From the NCBI GenBank assembly GCA_011503125.2, contig WWBZ02000040.1:868001-932000 (forward strand): DNA of 64,000 bases. The letters are read 5' to 3'. Source of the stretch: Botryosphaeria dothidea. Taxonomy: Eukaryota > Ascomycota > Dothideomycetes > Botryosphaeriales > Botryosphaeriaceae. Below are positions 42,746 to 55,395 of the stretch, one piece after another. Both the position numbers and the translations under genes were made by a program. Within the stretch, counting starts at the first letter, position 1, and the number at the start of each line of letters is the position of its first letter. Below the pieces are notes generated by a model. It did not search any database, was not told where the DNA came from, and saw only the letters and a list, made by a program, of their open reading frames with translations.

Positions 42746-44314
42746 TTCCGGAATCAGTGTTCGCGGTGCGAAGAGCGTGTGCAGAGTCCCAGATAACGCT
42801 TGCTGTTAAGAGTTGGGATTAAGTATCCTTTTGGCCTTCCATTAAATCGGCGTGGCTGTGGGGAGGTGACGAGGTCTTTCATTCGCTGGGACGATCTTTT
42901 TTCCCTAGTTTCTCTCACTCCTTTCACGGATCGTCCATCTCTTAGTGGACCACTTTTTCCCAAGTAAGCGACGCGATTAAGCCAGCAGTGATTGGAGATC
43001 CACTGAAAGCTTTGTCGATGAAAAGACCATGACCAGATTTTCCACACGTTCCCTTTTTCCGAGCCGATACTTGCTTTCTCTCGAAGCCATGATGTTCAGC
43101 AGATGTCATCGTGTTTCGGAACGGTCCGATGTTGGAACCAAGACGGGTTATGAGTTTCGAAGCCCGCCGATATCGCCCGATGTTGTCCCGTCATTTCCAC
43201 TGGCGCAGTCGTGAGCTCCTCACTTGGCAAATGCAAAGGGGACAACGTGGCGGTATCGTTAGCTTGCTGCAGGTGCTATCGCGGCAGTGCTTCCCGGCTA
43301 TAATGCCGCTTCGATAGTGTCGCACCTTGGTGGTGTTCCCCGTCTGCCGATCTCCCTAGCCCTGCCGTTCCCGGAGCTGGTTGCCTACTGGGATCCTCCG
43401 CCTGGTACAAAATCCTGCAGCTGCAAGGGACGGCAGCGACAGTGGAGGCAGTCCCTGATTTCCGTCGTCGTCTCGTGTTCTTTTTTTGATGGAGACCCCC
43501 ACGCGTTGCTTTTGAGCTCTCGGTTGATGGACATGCAGCCAAAAGAGCCAGCGCGGTCATGGATGTCAGTGATCGCCGCAGCGCTATTGAAGCGTCGGTG
43601 TTGATCCCATTCCACTAACCCTGCCGCCAACCCTAGCGTACCATCTACGGCTACCTGGATGTAGAAACTAAAGAAGCCAGCCTCCAACTCTAAGCTGGGG
43701 TCATCCCGTCAATGGTCGAGGAGTTTTGATTGGGCGAACAATTCGCACGCTCATAAACTACGTTGGGCAGACATTTTTCTCGCGCAGTCAGTCATACATC
43801 GCATAGGATCAGAAGTAGCCGTTGATTTATGGAGTAGCGAGCGCAGATCAAGGAGTATTAAGACAAGGACCGTTGCCAGGAACATGTGTGGGGAATATCA
43901 GTAATCACGAGATCTTGACACCATTTTCCCTGTCATCGCAGATCAGTGACTCTCCAGGGGCTTGTTCAGCTGACGTGGGACTTTTGGACGCATCGGCGAT
44001 TCGCCTTTCTGACATCTTTTGCATGCAATTTGTGGGCCAAGATTGCGCAAACCCTGGAAAAGTTGCAATGGCGAAGTTACTTCCCAGGAAAAAGCATAAA
44101 CGCAAATTTGAACGTTAAGAAATGATTTTTGATTGTTACTAAAGACATTCTCTTGCGACATTGCCCTGTCATATGTATCCTGAAAACTGTGGAGGGGGTA
44201 TTCATAGGTATATCAACAAAAGAAACAAAACTCCGCAGCTATACAAGAGCGCCAGGAACGGTCCGATCATTAAGGGTATCTAATGTAGTTGTTTTTGGTG
44301 GAAGACTGTCGTTG
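42746..44314. other. Intergenic region between convergent genes, no gene recognised
   Basis: 1,569 bp between two convergently transcribed membrane-protein genes. Overlapping ORFs on both strands near 43.3-43.7 kb lack motifs. Longer than needed for two 3' ends; could hide a short or non-coding gene. Confidence 0.35.
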
Positions 44315-45563
44315 TCACCTCCGTTCCTGCCACGACAGCGGCACCTCGTCGTCCTGGCGATGCCTGTTGTACTCGACGTGCTCCTTGCTGCCGCGGCTGC
44401 TCGCCTGCTCCATCTGCGACCCATCGGGCGTGATCTCGTGCGGATCCGAGACTTGCACCGTGACTTCGCGCTTCGTGTAGATGTGGTTCATGGATTCCGG
44501 AGCGGGATCGGTGCTGGTGTGTTTCTGCGCCGAGACGGTGGAGGTGTGGTTGGGCTCGGGAAACATCTCCAGAGCGACGTCCTTGCCGGTGGCGGTGGTG
44601 CGAGCAGGGTTGAACGTGAAACGACTATGTCCGTGGCTCGTAGATGTAGTTCCCATGCGGTCGTTGATGGACTCCTTGGAGATGCGGGTGATGAGGTTGG
44701 TCATAGAGAGCTCAATCTTCAGTTTTACCGTATACGCGACCGGGTGGAACTGCATGAACACGACTCCGTTGTCCAGGAACATGGTCCCGATAATCAGCAA
44801 CTGAAGAAAGAAATTAGCGAGCCAGGTCTTCAAAACGAGTGCGGATGCACGTACGTCCATGCCGATGGAGATCAAAATGATTTGAGTATTGAACCGGGCC
44901 AGCGCGTTGTATTTCTGCAGGCCATTCGCAACCAAGCGCTTCTTGACCTGTGAGATGAAGTACCAGTTGAGAGCAGCATCGTTCAAGCCGATCAAGACCT
45001 TTGTGATCTTATCCCAAACAGCGTTGACTTTAAGGAACCTATACGGGATCAGCATTGTAAAACTTGCGCAGCGTTTGTGGGACGACTCACGGCTCGCCAG
45101 CTCCCAGGTTTGCCGGAAGCCAGATGCAGAAAACGGAGATGTTGATCAACGAAATGAAAATAATGGTTCCCCAACGGATCCAGTGAATCAGGCGGTGGTC
45201 CATGGAGATGATGGCGACTCGGTTGACGATAATTTGGAGGATGAACTGGATTTCCAAGACCCAACAAGCCACTGCGCGTGTCAGAACCAGGGCCGAGACA
45301 TGCCCGGAAAAGAACGGCTTACAGATGAAGAAGAACGTAGGAAATGTTGGCGGTAGTACACCCTCGAGGAAGAGCCAGGCCAGGATGGCGATGGCAAGGT
45401 TTGCAATCAGCTCGGCCCATACCATCCACACGAAAAGGCTGCGAAGGGGGTTCCGGTTTTTGCTGCTAATCTTGAAGGCGTCCCATGCTGTCAGGTAGCC
45501 AAAGCCCAGGAAGAAACCAAAGGCAATGGACGACACCTTCGTGTCAGTCGCCGATGCCGACAT
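44315..45563 (-). CDS. Fungal multi-spanning membrane protein (about seven helices), function unknown
   Basis: 380-residue protein. Exons 45563-45091, 45038-44855 and 44800-44315. The hydrophobic profile suggests seven transmembrane segments (for example IAFGFFLGFGYLTAWDAF, MVWAELIANLAIAILAWLFL, WVLEIQFILQIIVNRVAII, WGTIIFISLINISVFCIWL, LLIIGTMFLDNGVVFMQF). A roughly 130-residue hydrophilic C-terminal tail (about 250-380) follows, rich in Ser/Thr/His/Glu. The layout resembles a receptor-like protein, but no known GPCR motif is recognised. The pattern with conserved WDAFK and HRLIHWIRWG is shared by uncharacterised ascomycete membrane proteins. Confidence 0.78.
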
Positions 45564-48500
45564 GTTGACTCAGTCAATCCAGCTGGTGGTGCGGTGGGGA
45601 AAGGAAAGTGATAGGGCTAGTGTGCCCTTCGCCAAAAGCCTGAGAGGGTCCAACCAGACGAAAAACGCGGTGCAAGAGCGGACACTTATGAGACGGAGAT
45701 GGGTCACCGAGCTTGGGACGAGTACCGGAAATGGACCGGGGGGGGGGGGGAATCAAAGCGAGAAAGATTGGACGGGGTTAAAATGGCGAAGGCCTTTCGT
45801 CCGGAACGGGATCCACAGTTTTATGGGCCTGGAGGCATGAGAGGTTGTGTCCCTGCCAAGGGCAGGGTGGCCAAGAACGGAAATGCCCTGTACCTGCAGA
45901 AGTGGCCATGCTGCCACCGAGCGGCCGCCATCATATGCCGATGAAGATGCGGCTAGAAGGTGGAAGGATTGGATGGGCCATCCAGTAGAGCCGGGAGGCA
46001 ATAGCTGCATGAACAAGACTTTTAGCGAGGTGGGAATGCGGGGATGAGGGCGTTTCATCGGCGCCAGGTTCATTGCATCAGCACGTGGAACGACGCGCCA
46101 GCTTCCGTCGGCGGCGAAGGCGGTCTCACGAGATGGCCTCTCCGGCGCACTCCGCCAACCCGGTTGCGGGAGCCAGGGGGCCGGGCGGGATTGCGCCCGC
46201 ATTGGTGCTCCCGCGGCGAGCCGTCCCAAGGCCTCGTTGCATGTCTTTGCAGCTGCGACACGGCGTGGTGATGGTGTTACGTGAAAATGGGCGGATGAAG
46301 GCTGAATGTTTAAGCCCGATGGTGAATTTGATCCGAAGCTAGCGGGCAAAGGGTCCGCGCGCGCCCTGGGCGGGCTGAAAGTGCCGGCGGAGGTGCCAGA
46401 AGGTGCCCCTGGCGCAGGGCGTAACGGATGACAGCAGTTGCTCCGCGGTCGCCATGACGCTAGAAACCTCCAGCCGGTCCGACGCAAAAGGACTATCCCG
46501 AAGCACCTACGAGAGCTCCTCCGACGCGTTACTGCTTTCGGAGCTTGCTTGTGGCAACACCCAAGATCTACCGCCTCCAGCTGCTTGGCGAGCGACCTGG
46601 CGAGGGAAAGGGGCACCAGCTGGAAGGAAGCGTCCGTCGGGAGACTATCCGCCCAGTAGCGGCGGCGCGGGAGGCAGGATGAGGCGGCGCGATGTGCGCA
46701 CGTCGGTAGCCTTTCTCTTGGGTTACGCGAACCCATCGAAAACTCGAGGCGACAGCCGAGTGTCGATTGCCGGGGTCATCCTGCTCAAAATCTGGTGGTG
46801 CGCAACCTCGCCTCAGACGTTGAGCTCCACCGGTCTCGCCCGATCGCTGCGTTGCGTCTTCGCAACCCAGGACCCGGGGCTGGCCTCTACTCCCGTCCCC
46901 AACATCAAAGCGTTCGCTGCTGATTTGGTGGCCTGCTGTGTGGCCGCTTGTGTTCTGCTCTAATTTCCGCTTCTCCCTTCTCTTGCCGACTATATCAAAC
47001 CCAAACCCCCCCTATTCCCACCAGCTTTGAGGAGTGGGATGATCAGCAGCTTCACTGAGGTTTCGTCTCCACCAGCATTGCCTCGGAACATACCCCGCCC
47101 CATCTTCATCTTGAACGGTTCGTTTGGTTCAGGGTGCAGATGGATCAGTTCAAGTATCGGCCACAGCGTCGTTGAGAATCACTGATCAAGATCAACTGAA
47201 TCGCATGAGAGATCAGCGTCAATATTATGCCATCGTTGGCTGTGTACTCGTTGATCCCCTCTGAAAGGAACCTGTTTCCCTCGCGTCCGAAACCAGGACT
47301 CAGCAACAAGCGAGCGAAACTTTCTGCTGCTCGCTTCGCGCATCGATGTTGAGATGTAACTCAAACATCCAAATTTCAACGACGATCATCGTCGTGCTGG
47401 TCGATGGGAATGGTGCACTTGGTTGTACTATACAGGACTGTGGCTATTCGATAAACCGGGGTGCAACCTTTAGTTAGCCTACCTGGCTCATAGTAGCACC
47501 TCACTACTACCTACCGTTAGATCTGCTTCGATAAGACGATCTTATCAATTCTCCTAGCGAGCGAGAATATGAACCCACTTTTCGGAGCTTTTACCCGCTT
47601 GTGTGATGGGGCGCGGAAGCGGAATGCGCTGATCTTCAGGGCATCAAGTCTCCTGTCGCATTAGCAACCCATGATATGCTGAAGCTGCTCTCTCGTGCTT
47701 ATCTCGTGCTTGGGACGATTGCCTCGTCGGCTAAAAACGTTCAGCGGGTTGAGTTGAAAGATTGCTGACAGTCTGCATTGACAAGTTCGCCCCCCACTTC
47801 TACTATTGATTCAAGCACCATTCATCCTGACCATCCTTCTGTGCATTTGCCTTATCCATTTTTCATTTGCTCACCGCGCAATGCACCATAGCAAGACCAA
47901 TTGAGCCCTTCGTGACTTCTCAGCTATTTACGGGGAAGCCCCTGGACACTCCCACCATGAGATATTGGAGAAATATTTGATCAACTCATAAACTGAAGGA
48001 AAAGCTGCCATTCCTTGGAGTTCCTGTGCAGGAACTTCGCATCTTGAAGGTCCGTGCTGTGGAAATTCACTCCTGCCGAAAGGCCACACCGCCCACAACA
48101 CTCTACTCATCCTTCTTCCTCTCAACTCTCGATAAATCTTGACTTTAACAAAACCGCAGGATGAGAGAAGTGACAATTAAGTTGGCCTGATAAACGGAGA
48201 CTTGACGATCCGGTCTCTCAGCGAGTCAGTCCGTCGTGGTGCTGCGCCACTCGTATTTTCTTGACTCGCACAACACCAGACCCGCTCCAAAACTCGCCGA
48301 AGTTGTACCAATCAGGTACACTGCATTCTGGCGTGTCTCAAATTGCGACATGATCTCCTTTAAACATCGAGGAAGCAGACGAGAGATGCCAAGTGGAGGA
48401 TCCCCCACAATCAGCCCTTCCCGCTGGATCAACAGGGACTCCCCGCAGCTCGGCTCTCCTAACGCCTTGGGAACTCCGGAACTCCTCTTGGAACGTTGCT

Positions 48501-48737
48501 CGACCATGCTAAGGCCTCCCATGACCGTGCTTGCCATGGATCCGGGCTGTTTTTATTTGAACTTCGTGCGCTATTACCGACTGAATGTTGACTGTGAGCG
48601 GGCATGGTGGACGCTTCCAGATACAGAGCATGCACCATACCCATCCTGAGGGGCCCGCTGCTCCCCTGACATTCTTTGATATCTTCTTATCCGATGTAGT
48701 GACCACACCTTTCTCAGGTATATCCTCTCCACCGCCG
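45564..48737. other. 3.2 kb gene-poor region
   Basis: Longest stretch without a supported gene. It includes a 13-base G run near 45738-45750. A 327-codon minus-strand ORF (45753-46736) and a 186-codon plus-strand ORF (46403-46963) overlap each other and have Arg/Ser/Pro-rich composition without motifs, so neither is called. The left part should be the promoter of the membrane protein at 45563 and the right end the 3' region of the GPCR. No repeats or transposon remnants were recognised. Confidence 0.4.
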
Positions 48738-50625
48738 TCAAGTCTGCGTCCCCTGACGCCTCCGCAACCGTTCGCGGAAGGATTGCCTGGCTTCGCGGGA
48801 CATGCTCCGCACCTGCGGCCACGACGTCGCGACGTATATGATCCAGTGCAAGAAGCCCTGCAGAGGCCCGACAGCCGCATGGATGACGGTAAAGAGCGGG
48901 CTCGGCACGCCATGAACAAGACTGTAGATACGGTTCGCACTGGCGGGCACCTTCACCAGCAATCAGCGCCCCGAAAACAGTCGGCTCCCAACGGAAGGGG
49001 AAACATACCCAGATGATGATCAGGCCCAGAAACATGAGAAACGCAACCTTCGCGTACGCCGACGCCGCCTGGCTCGCCCGCGGATCGCGCAGCGCCCGCC
49101 TCGCCGCCCTCCTGCGCCTCCACCGCGAGAGGTTGCGCAGCCACTTGTGCCGGCCCCTCTTCTCCGTCGTGCCCGCCGTGCACGTCGTCGTCGTCGTCGT
49201 CTGCTGCGCGCTGCCCGTGTGCACGACGAAGTCCACCTTCCCCGACTCCTCGCACGGCCACGCGGCGGAGCGCAGCGACGACGTCGCCGGCGCGGAGCCG
49301 TGCGCGGTGTTGATGGAGCCAAGCGACTGCGTCTGCGTCTGCGTCTGCGACTGCCGCGGCTGCGCCAGCATCGAGCTGAACGACTGCAGCGGCGAGCGGC
49401 CGCGCGCGGCGTAGTCCTCGAGCCGCACGTGCACGCCCGGCGGCAGGCGCACCTTGGGCGGCAGCTTGAGGCGCGACTTCTGCGACCCCTTCTCGCCGCT
49501 CTGCCGGGCGTCGGTGGTCGTGGCGGCGGTGCCCTCCTGGTTGCCCGGCTGCGGGCTCTGCAGCTCGTAGTGCTCGTCCTGCGGGAGGCCGCGGCTGGAG
49601 ATGGTGTTGAAGGTGTTGCGGGTGGCGGCCGAGGACGAGTAGTTGGTGTCGGGGACGACGGAGCTGAGGTGGATGTCGGTGACGCGGACGATCTGGTTGC
49701 GTGGGATGTAGGGCCTGTCGTGGTCCTCTTGGCTCTCCAGGAGGGTGACTCGGCCGTCGGGGCCGCGGTGGATTTTTCTCATGGCGTAGTTTTGCTGGAT
49801 CATTGTGATGCCTGTGATTGCGAAGATTACCGTGACGATGAAGACGATGGCCCTGAGGAGGTGTTAGAGTTTGGTGCTGTGGTGCTATCGCGGGAAGAAC
49901 TAGCCAGGTAGGGCCGTAGCTAAATGCAAATCGCATCCACTCGTAGTCCGTAGTTATCCAACACCACATCTGACGAACCAATTAGAGGAGTTCCCTGAGG
50001 AGATCGCGGAAGAGCGTACCACTGCTGGCCCAAAAATACCGGACTGCTTGGGGCTTATATCGAGCATGAGCAAGATGAACGTGTGTCCGAACGGCCATCC
50101 ATAGTTGATGGCAATATACCACGGTTCAAGTCGCCGCAGCTGAGCAGTATCGAATTTTCTGCAGTTGATTCAGTACGACGGACGATTTTTATTGTGAGCT
50201 TTGGCGGACCGGAAGTAAATGAGGTAGACGTTCAGCGCCATGGATAGCGTCCACAGGACGGCTGATGTTGTGAACCTGCGCGACCCTCAGCATGAATGTC
50301 CATATAAGCATATCTCACGACTCACTACCCACATCTGGATGCAGAAGCCCTGGAAGCGGCAGAGCGACATCGTCTTCCCCGGGAATGGTAGGCCCGATGT
50401 GCAAATGAAAAGAGCGATCGCTTGAAAGATGTTGCCCAAAGAAGCGTAGAAAAGCAGGCGATTCATCGGTTTCCGGAAGCGCGGCGAGATCAGATAGGTC
50501 AAGATGATGCTGGAGGTGGTGAGAAGAGATATCGATGCACTTGTCCGCGCAACAATCAGATATTCATGCTTCTTCGATTCCATTCCCCTCATGATAGAGG
50601 AGAGTTTCGTCCCCGGCTCTGCCAT
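48738..50625 (-). CDS. G-protein-coupled receptor-like protein (cAMP-receptor/Git3-like class)
   Basis: About 538 residues in six exons: 50625-50322, 50261-50210, 50158-50020, 49969-49905, 49852-49009 and 48950-48738. Helices run from ARTSASISLLTTSSIILTYL through LLFYASLGNIFQAIALFIC, VLWTLSMALNVYLIYF, WYIAINYGWPFGHTFILLML, MRFAFSYGPTW with AIVFIVTVIFAITG, then VAFLMFLGLIIIWVPASANR. The motif FDTAQLRRLE before helix 4 and the long third cytoplasmic loop (about 220 residues, with a poly-Thr run and QTQTQTQ) are typical of fungal cAMP-receptor-like GPCRs. The 49904-49853 intron appears to use a GC donor. The exon 1-2 junction is the least certain. Expected to signal nutrient or environmental cues from the plasma membrane. 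Confidence 0.8.
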
Positions 50626-52394
50626 GTTGTGAGTTGGCGATGAAGTGGCATCTGGATAGTGGCTGATTGACTGAATCCAAAGCTCGACAATTATCAGTAA
50701 GAGGTCGGGCCTACGCGAACTTTCTTTATGTGGTTGGGCTCGTGAATGGGCTTCGTGGCCAATCGGATCCAGAAAGATTTTCTCCTGAAGCTTATGTCGA
50801 CTTGAATGCAAATGACACGAGGAACTAGGATGATCTATACTCACATGGGATTAGGCCCAACACGCCCATCGACTCTGCGCAAAGCTCGACACGCACAGGA
50901 TCGAGAAATCTATAAGCGACTTGCGAAACTCGGTTTATTCGCCGCAACTTTAAACATGAGCTCGCATACATGGCCGCCATAAGTCGCCAAGACCTCATCC
51001 TTGCAGGTTTAGCCGTTATCATGAGTATCCCATAAAACATCCGATTTTTAGCTCGGTGTGCGGGGATTGATGCCAAGTGCAAGTCTAATGCTGCAGTCCT
51101 GACTGACTCCGGGAAAGCTTACCTGGTTACCCAAGAATCCGATACTTCGACACGGACCGGCAGATCCACGTGTTGACGCATGGCGTGGCTGTCAACATAG
51201 AGTGTCGGGCTTAACGCCGTTGCATTAGCGAGCACCGTTATGCGAGTCGAAGATCCGACTGAGGTTCCGTAAGATTGCATGCAGGTAATGTCTCAACACA
51301 CCTGACGTGCTGTTCCTCCGGGGATATGCATTCCGCACCTGACCGCCCGGAGGATGACGGCAAGCGTAAAGCATATCCGACGAAAGCTGGGTGGGTTTGA
51401 ATGTGTATGCACGGGGATCAATTACCTCACTAGTCAGTCAGAGCCACAAACGTCTCGTGACTTCCATAAACAAAAGGCAAACTTCGGACTACAGGAACCT
51501 TTAAGTCGAGCAGCAACTCAGGCAGATACCGTTGACAGTCTTTATGGTGTTATGGGCTGCTTAGTCTATGCTGCGAAAGCCGTTGAGCATCTTACTAATA
51601 TAGTTAGCCTTTGTACCAAAATTCTGTAAGATGACAACACGAAGTCTAGATGAAGTCAGACATCGACTTACTAACCAGAAGAAGGAGGGCTAGGTTTAAA
51701 GGTCTTCTGGAAGCAGCAAGCGCAGGGACTGTGACATTTAGATGACTGCCTGCAACGATTTAGTTAGGGCTGTAGAACACGGTTTCAGCTGCGCAGCTTC
51801 TATGAATGGCAATTCAAGGGCTTATTTAGATACGCATGTGTAGGTAAAGTTCACTTCATGCTACGAGGATATGCGGTGAGGCTGATAATCATTTCTTTCT
51901 GCTGTCAGCAATCGCGGGTGACCTCTTGGCAGAAGTAATGCCCGGGATCGGATTTGACGTGCTTGAAACGGGGCATTCTGTTACTTCAAGAAATGGAATC
52001 ATCTTAGGCAATGCGATATCGATGCTAGCATTGGTTCCGCTCCATCGTGCCCGCATTGGAAGAAGGCAAGCGATAAAATTAGCGTCGCCGCCCGGTCCTG
52101 AAATACCACAACGAGCCTGCGGTCTGGTAGCATACGCCCTATTATGTGTTTGATGCCCCGCAATTTAGTGTGGAACTACCTCCGCAGACGGCAAACAAGC
52201 GCCCCACTAAAGGACCCGGAGGGTCTTAGCACGGCCTGGAGCTGCTACATTGAACCCATCATGACGTGTGTTGTGACGGAGGTACTTTGCTTTATTCCGT
52301 CGACTTCCTGTGTACTTAACTTGCATTGTTGGGAACTCCCATTTGCATTAACACTTGCAACTCTGAGTCTCTTCCCTACCACACTAACCCCATC
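50626..52394. other. Intergenic region, divergent promoters, no gene recognised
   Basis: 1,769 bp between the divergent GPCR and aldo/keto reductase genes. Moderately AT-rich around 51.3-52.0 kb. A 91-codon ORF at 51354-51629 has no recognisable motif. Could be an old degenerate insertion, but no terminal repeats were seen. Confidence 0.35.
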
Positions 52395-53704
52395 ATGTCG
52401 GAAATTTTCAAGCCCGCCCCCGAGCCTCCGACCGAGCTGGGACGCTACCGGGTCCTGTCCTCGACGGCCGGAATCCGCGTTTCTCCGCTGCAGCTCGGCG
52501 CCATGTCGATTGGCGATGCCTGGGCAGGTGTGCTAGGCAGCATGGACAAGGGCCAAGCGTTCAAGCTCCTCGACACGTATTTCGATGCCGGAGGCAACTT
52601 CATTGACGTAGGTCGACATCCACACGTCGACATCACTAGCACATTCGCTGACCGTACCGCCTGCAGACCGCCAACAACTACCACGAGTGCGCCATTTCCG
52701 CCACCCAGCGTTGAAACTCCAGAACTGACCATCAACAGCGAGCAGTCTGAGGAATGGCTCGGCGAGTGGATCGAGAAGCGCGGCATCCGCGACCAGGTCG
52801 TGCTCGCGACCAAGTACACCAGCGACTACCGCTCGCACAAGCTCGGCAAGGGGCGCACGCCCAACACGTGCGGCAACCACAAGCGCAGCCTGCACACCAG
52901 CGTGCGCGACTCGCTGCGCAAGCTCCGGACCGACTGGATCGACGTCCTCTACCTGCACTGGTGGGACCACACGACGTCGATCGAGGAGGTCGTGGACAGC
53001 CTGCACGTCCTCGTCGAGCAGGGCAAGGTGCTCTACCTGGGCATCTCCGACACGCCGGCCTGGGTGGTCAGCGCGGCGAACATGTACGCGAAGGCGCACG
53101 GCAAGACGCAGTTCAGCATCTACCAGGGCCGGTGGAACGTCATGCTGCGCGACTTCGAGCGCGAGATCATCCCCATGGCGCGTCAGTTCGGCATGGCGCT
53201 GGCCCCGTGGGACGTGCTGGGCGGCGGCCACTTCCAGACCAAGGAGGCGATGGAGGAGCGCAAGAAGAAGGGCGAGGGCATCCGCAGCTTGATGGGCGCA
53301 GGCCAGAGCGAGGAGGAGGTGAAGATCAGCGAGGCGCTGTCCAAGGTCGCTGGGGAGCACGGAATCAAGTCGGTGACGGCTGTTGCTTTGGCATACGTTA
53401 TGGCGAAGGTGAGACTCTTGGTCGTGCGTCTTTCGAGCATTGCTGACGGCTGCAGATTACCAACGTCTTCCCCATTGTCGGCGGGAGAAAGGTCGAGCAC
53501 CTCCAGGACAACATCCAGGCGTTGAAGATCAAGCTCACCCAGGAGCAAATTGACTATCTTGAGAGCGTCAAGTCGTTCGAGCCTGGCTTCCCGAGTAACT
53601 TTGTCGGAGAGGACCCGAGAGTGAGGGGGCAGGCTCCTCCTCTTACCGCTGCGGCGGCTCAAATGGATTTTGTGAGGTATCCCAAGCCTATTGGCCACGA
53701 GTAA
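52395..53704 (+). CDS. Aldo/keto reductase (aryl-alcohol dehydrogenase, AAD type)
   Basis: 383-residue NADPH-dependent reductase. Exons 52395-52607, 52667-52686 (20 nt), 52739-53408 and 53456-53704. The tetrad is complete: Asp71 (GGNFID), Tyr76 (TANNYHD, encoded by the micro-exon), Lys103 (LATKYTSDY) and His151 (YLHWWDH). C-terminal landmarks are [17 protein letters not shown] (phosphate binding) and KPIG-type ending. The two introns flanking the micro-exon add up to a multiple of three and contain no stop, so unspliced sequence also reads open, but it would destroy the active-site Tyr context. The AAD subgroup reduces aromatic aldehydes. Cytoplasmic. Confidence 0.9.
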
Positions 53705-54079
53705 AGGAGTGCACGGAGGGCAATAAAGGAATGTAAACCTGTAATGAATTTCTGAGAGCCACAAGAGATAGTGAATCTTGTTGTTCGCCGACAAGATATC
53801 ATTTGGTGGCACGTTACAACAAGAGACTTGGATGAAGGTTGACAAAGACACTTGGTATTTAACATGCCCTTCTGGGTCGTCTATTTTGCGTGGGTATATT
53901 TACAATAAAGAAAAGCAAAGTCTATCGCTGGAAACCGGTCACTGCTCAAAATATGCATACAGAAGGCAGACTGAGAACAGCAAAGAAGTGAGCAACGAGA
54001 AGAACTCAAGAGTCTTCCCGGCCACCCGCCCAACAAGCCTGAAAGCCTCTTCAAAACGCGGCCAGCGATTCCAAATTTC
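53705..54079. other. Convergent intergenic region
   Basis: 375 bp holding two 3' ends. Nothing else recognised. Confidence 0.4.
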
Positions 54080-55395
54080 CTAGTGTTGGGGCCGGTAGGC
54101 TGTGTCCACGCCGAGATGATCCGCAGCGCCTTCATACGAGTACCCCGGCTGGTCTCGCGGGCCCGTGTAGCCCGGCGGCATGTTCAGCGGCGACATGGCC
54201 CTCCGCTCCACGCCATGCGGCACGAGCGGCGTCGCGGTCGGGCTGATGCGGCCGTACGCCGGACTGGGCTGCTGCGCGTACTTGGCCGACGTCGCCGTCG
54301 TGGTCGAGACCAGCTGCATGATGTCCATCAGGAAGTCCGAGGGGTTGGCGGCGTCCCAGGCGGCGGCGGGCAGCGACATGGCAGCGTCGGAGCCGCGCTC
54401 GCCCGGGTGGTACATGCGGCTGCGGAAGGTGAAGTGGAAGCCGGCGGAGAAGATGACCATCTCGACGCAGACGAGGAAGGAGGGCAGGCCGTACTTGATG
54501 TCGCGCGGGGAGACGGTGCCGTGGGAGGAGAGGCCGGTGGGGGTGGGGATGAAGTTGAAGATCAGGTCTTGCAGGAAGATGACGAAGACGATGAGCTTGA
54601 AGGAGAGGAGCTTGAGGATCGGCTGGTGTACCGTCATCAAGGACTTGTTGACCTTGTAGAAGCGGAGGATGGTGAGGAAGCAGAGAACCAGAGAGATGTT
54701 GCCGATGAGTTGGATCTGTGGGTTTGGATTAGACTTTGAACTGTATACCGTGCGCAGTGATGAATCATACCCAGAAATGGCCAAAGTGGGGGGATCTCGA
54801 TGCGGCACAGTACGTGCCGGTAGCTGTGGATGCCTCTTGAGCAACTGTGAGAATAGTCTTGACGGTCGGGTACTGGAAGACCATTATCCAGGTTTTCTGT
54901 GTAGAACGTATCAGTGCCTCAGGTGCTTTTAGGACCGGAAAAAGTGCGGAATAGTACCTTCATGTTTTGTGCAACATTGTCCTCGAAGTCGTTCCGAGTG
55001 TGGGATCTGATGAAGCCTTGCTCGTTCCGGGATGTAGGAGCACGAGTGTAATGGACAAAGAGTATGAACAAGGAGGCTAAAGCGTAGGCCTCGTAGAGAT
55101 CCGGAATAGGCGTAATGTACTCGTGAGCGTCGTAGAAAATGAGCGCGAGCAGGGAGAAGATGGCAAAGGCGAAGGGTGTGTAAATCAGCCGGACTATCTG
55201 GCGCTGTTCCGCGGGCCTGGTATATCTGTGCAGGTGCTTGAAAATAAGGAAGAGACAAATGAGGGAGGTGATGACGACGCATGGAATGGAAATATAGATG
55301 AGGAGGTGATGCAGAGTAATGCCAATACTCAAGGGTTCTGCCTCCGCCGAAGATATCGGGGCCGGACAGGTTTTGTTTTTGAGACCGTCAAGCAT
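54080..55395 (-). CDS. TMEM184/organic solute transporter alpha-like membrane protein
   Basis: 399-residue protein of the Solute_trans_a family. Exons 55395-54958, 54896-54771 and 54715-54080. Start MLDGLKNK; then membrane helices and the family segment RQIVRLIYTPFAFAIFSLLA, DLYEAYALASLFILF, QYPTVKTILTVAQE, and IQLIGNISLVLCFLTILRFY with SFKLIVFVIFLQDLIF. A proline-rich cytoplasmic tail follows (about 310-399). Human and plant relatives are linked to solute transport or membrane signalling; the fungal role is unknown. The ATG at 55395 is used though the frame extends upstream to 55470. Confidence 0.87.

Noticed and set aside
45753..46736. 327-codon minus-strand ORF
   Set aside because: Arg/Ser/Pro-rich composition, no domain, overlaps another ORF on the opposite strand, and covers a likely promoter. 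Its length is explained by high GC content.
46403..46963. 186-codon plus-strand ORF
   Set aside because: No motif or splice partner, and it overlaps the rejected minus-strand ORF.
51354..51629. 91-codon ORF in an AT-richer intergenic region
   Set aside because: No recognisable family, no neighbouring exon, and poor start context.
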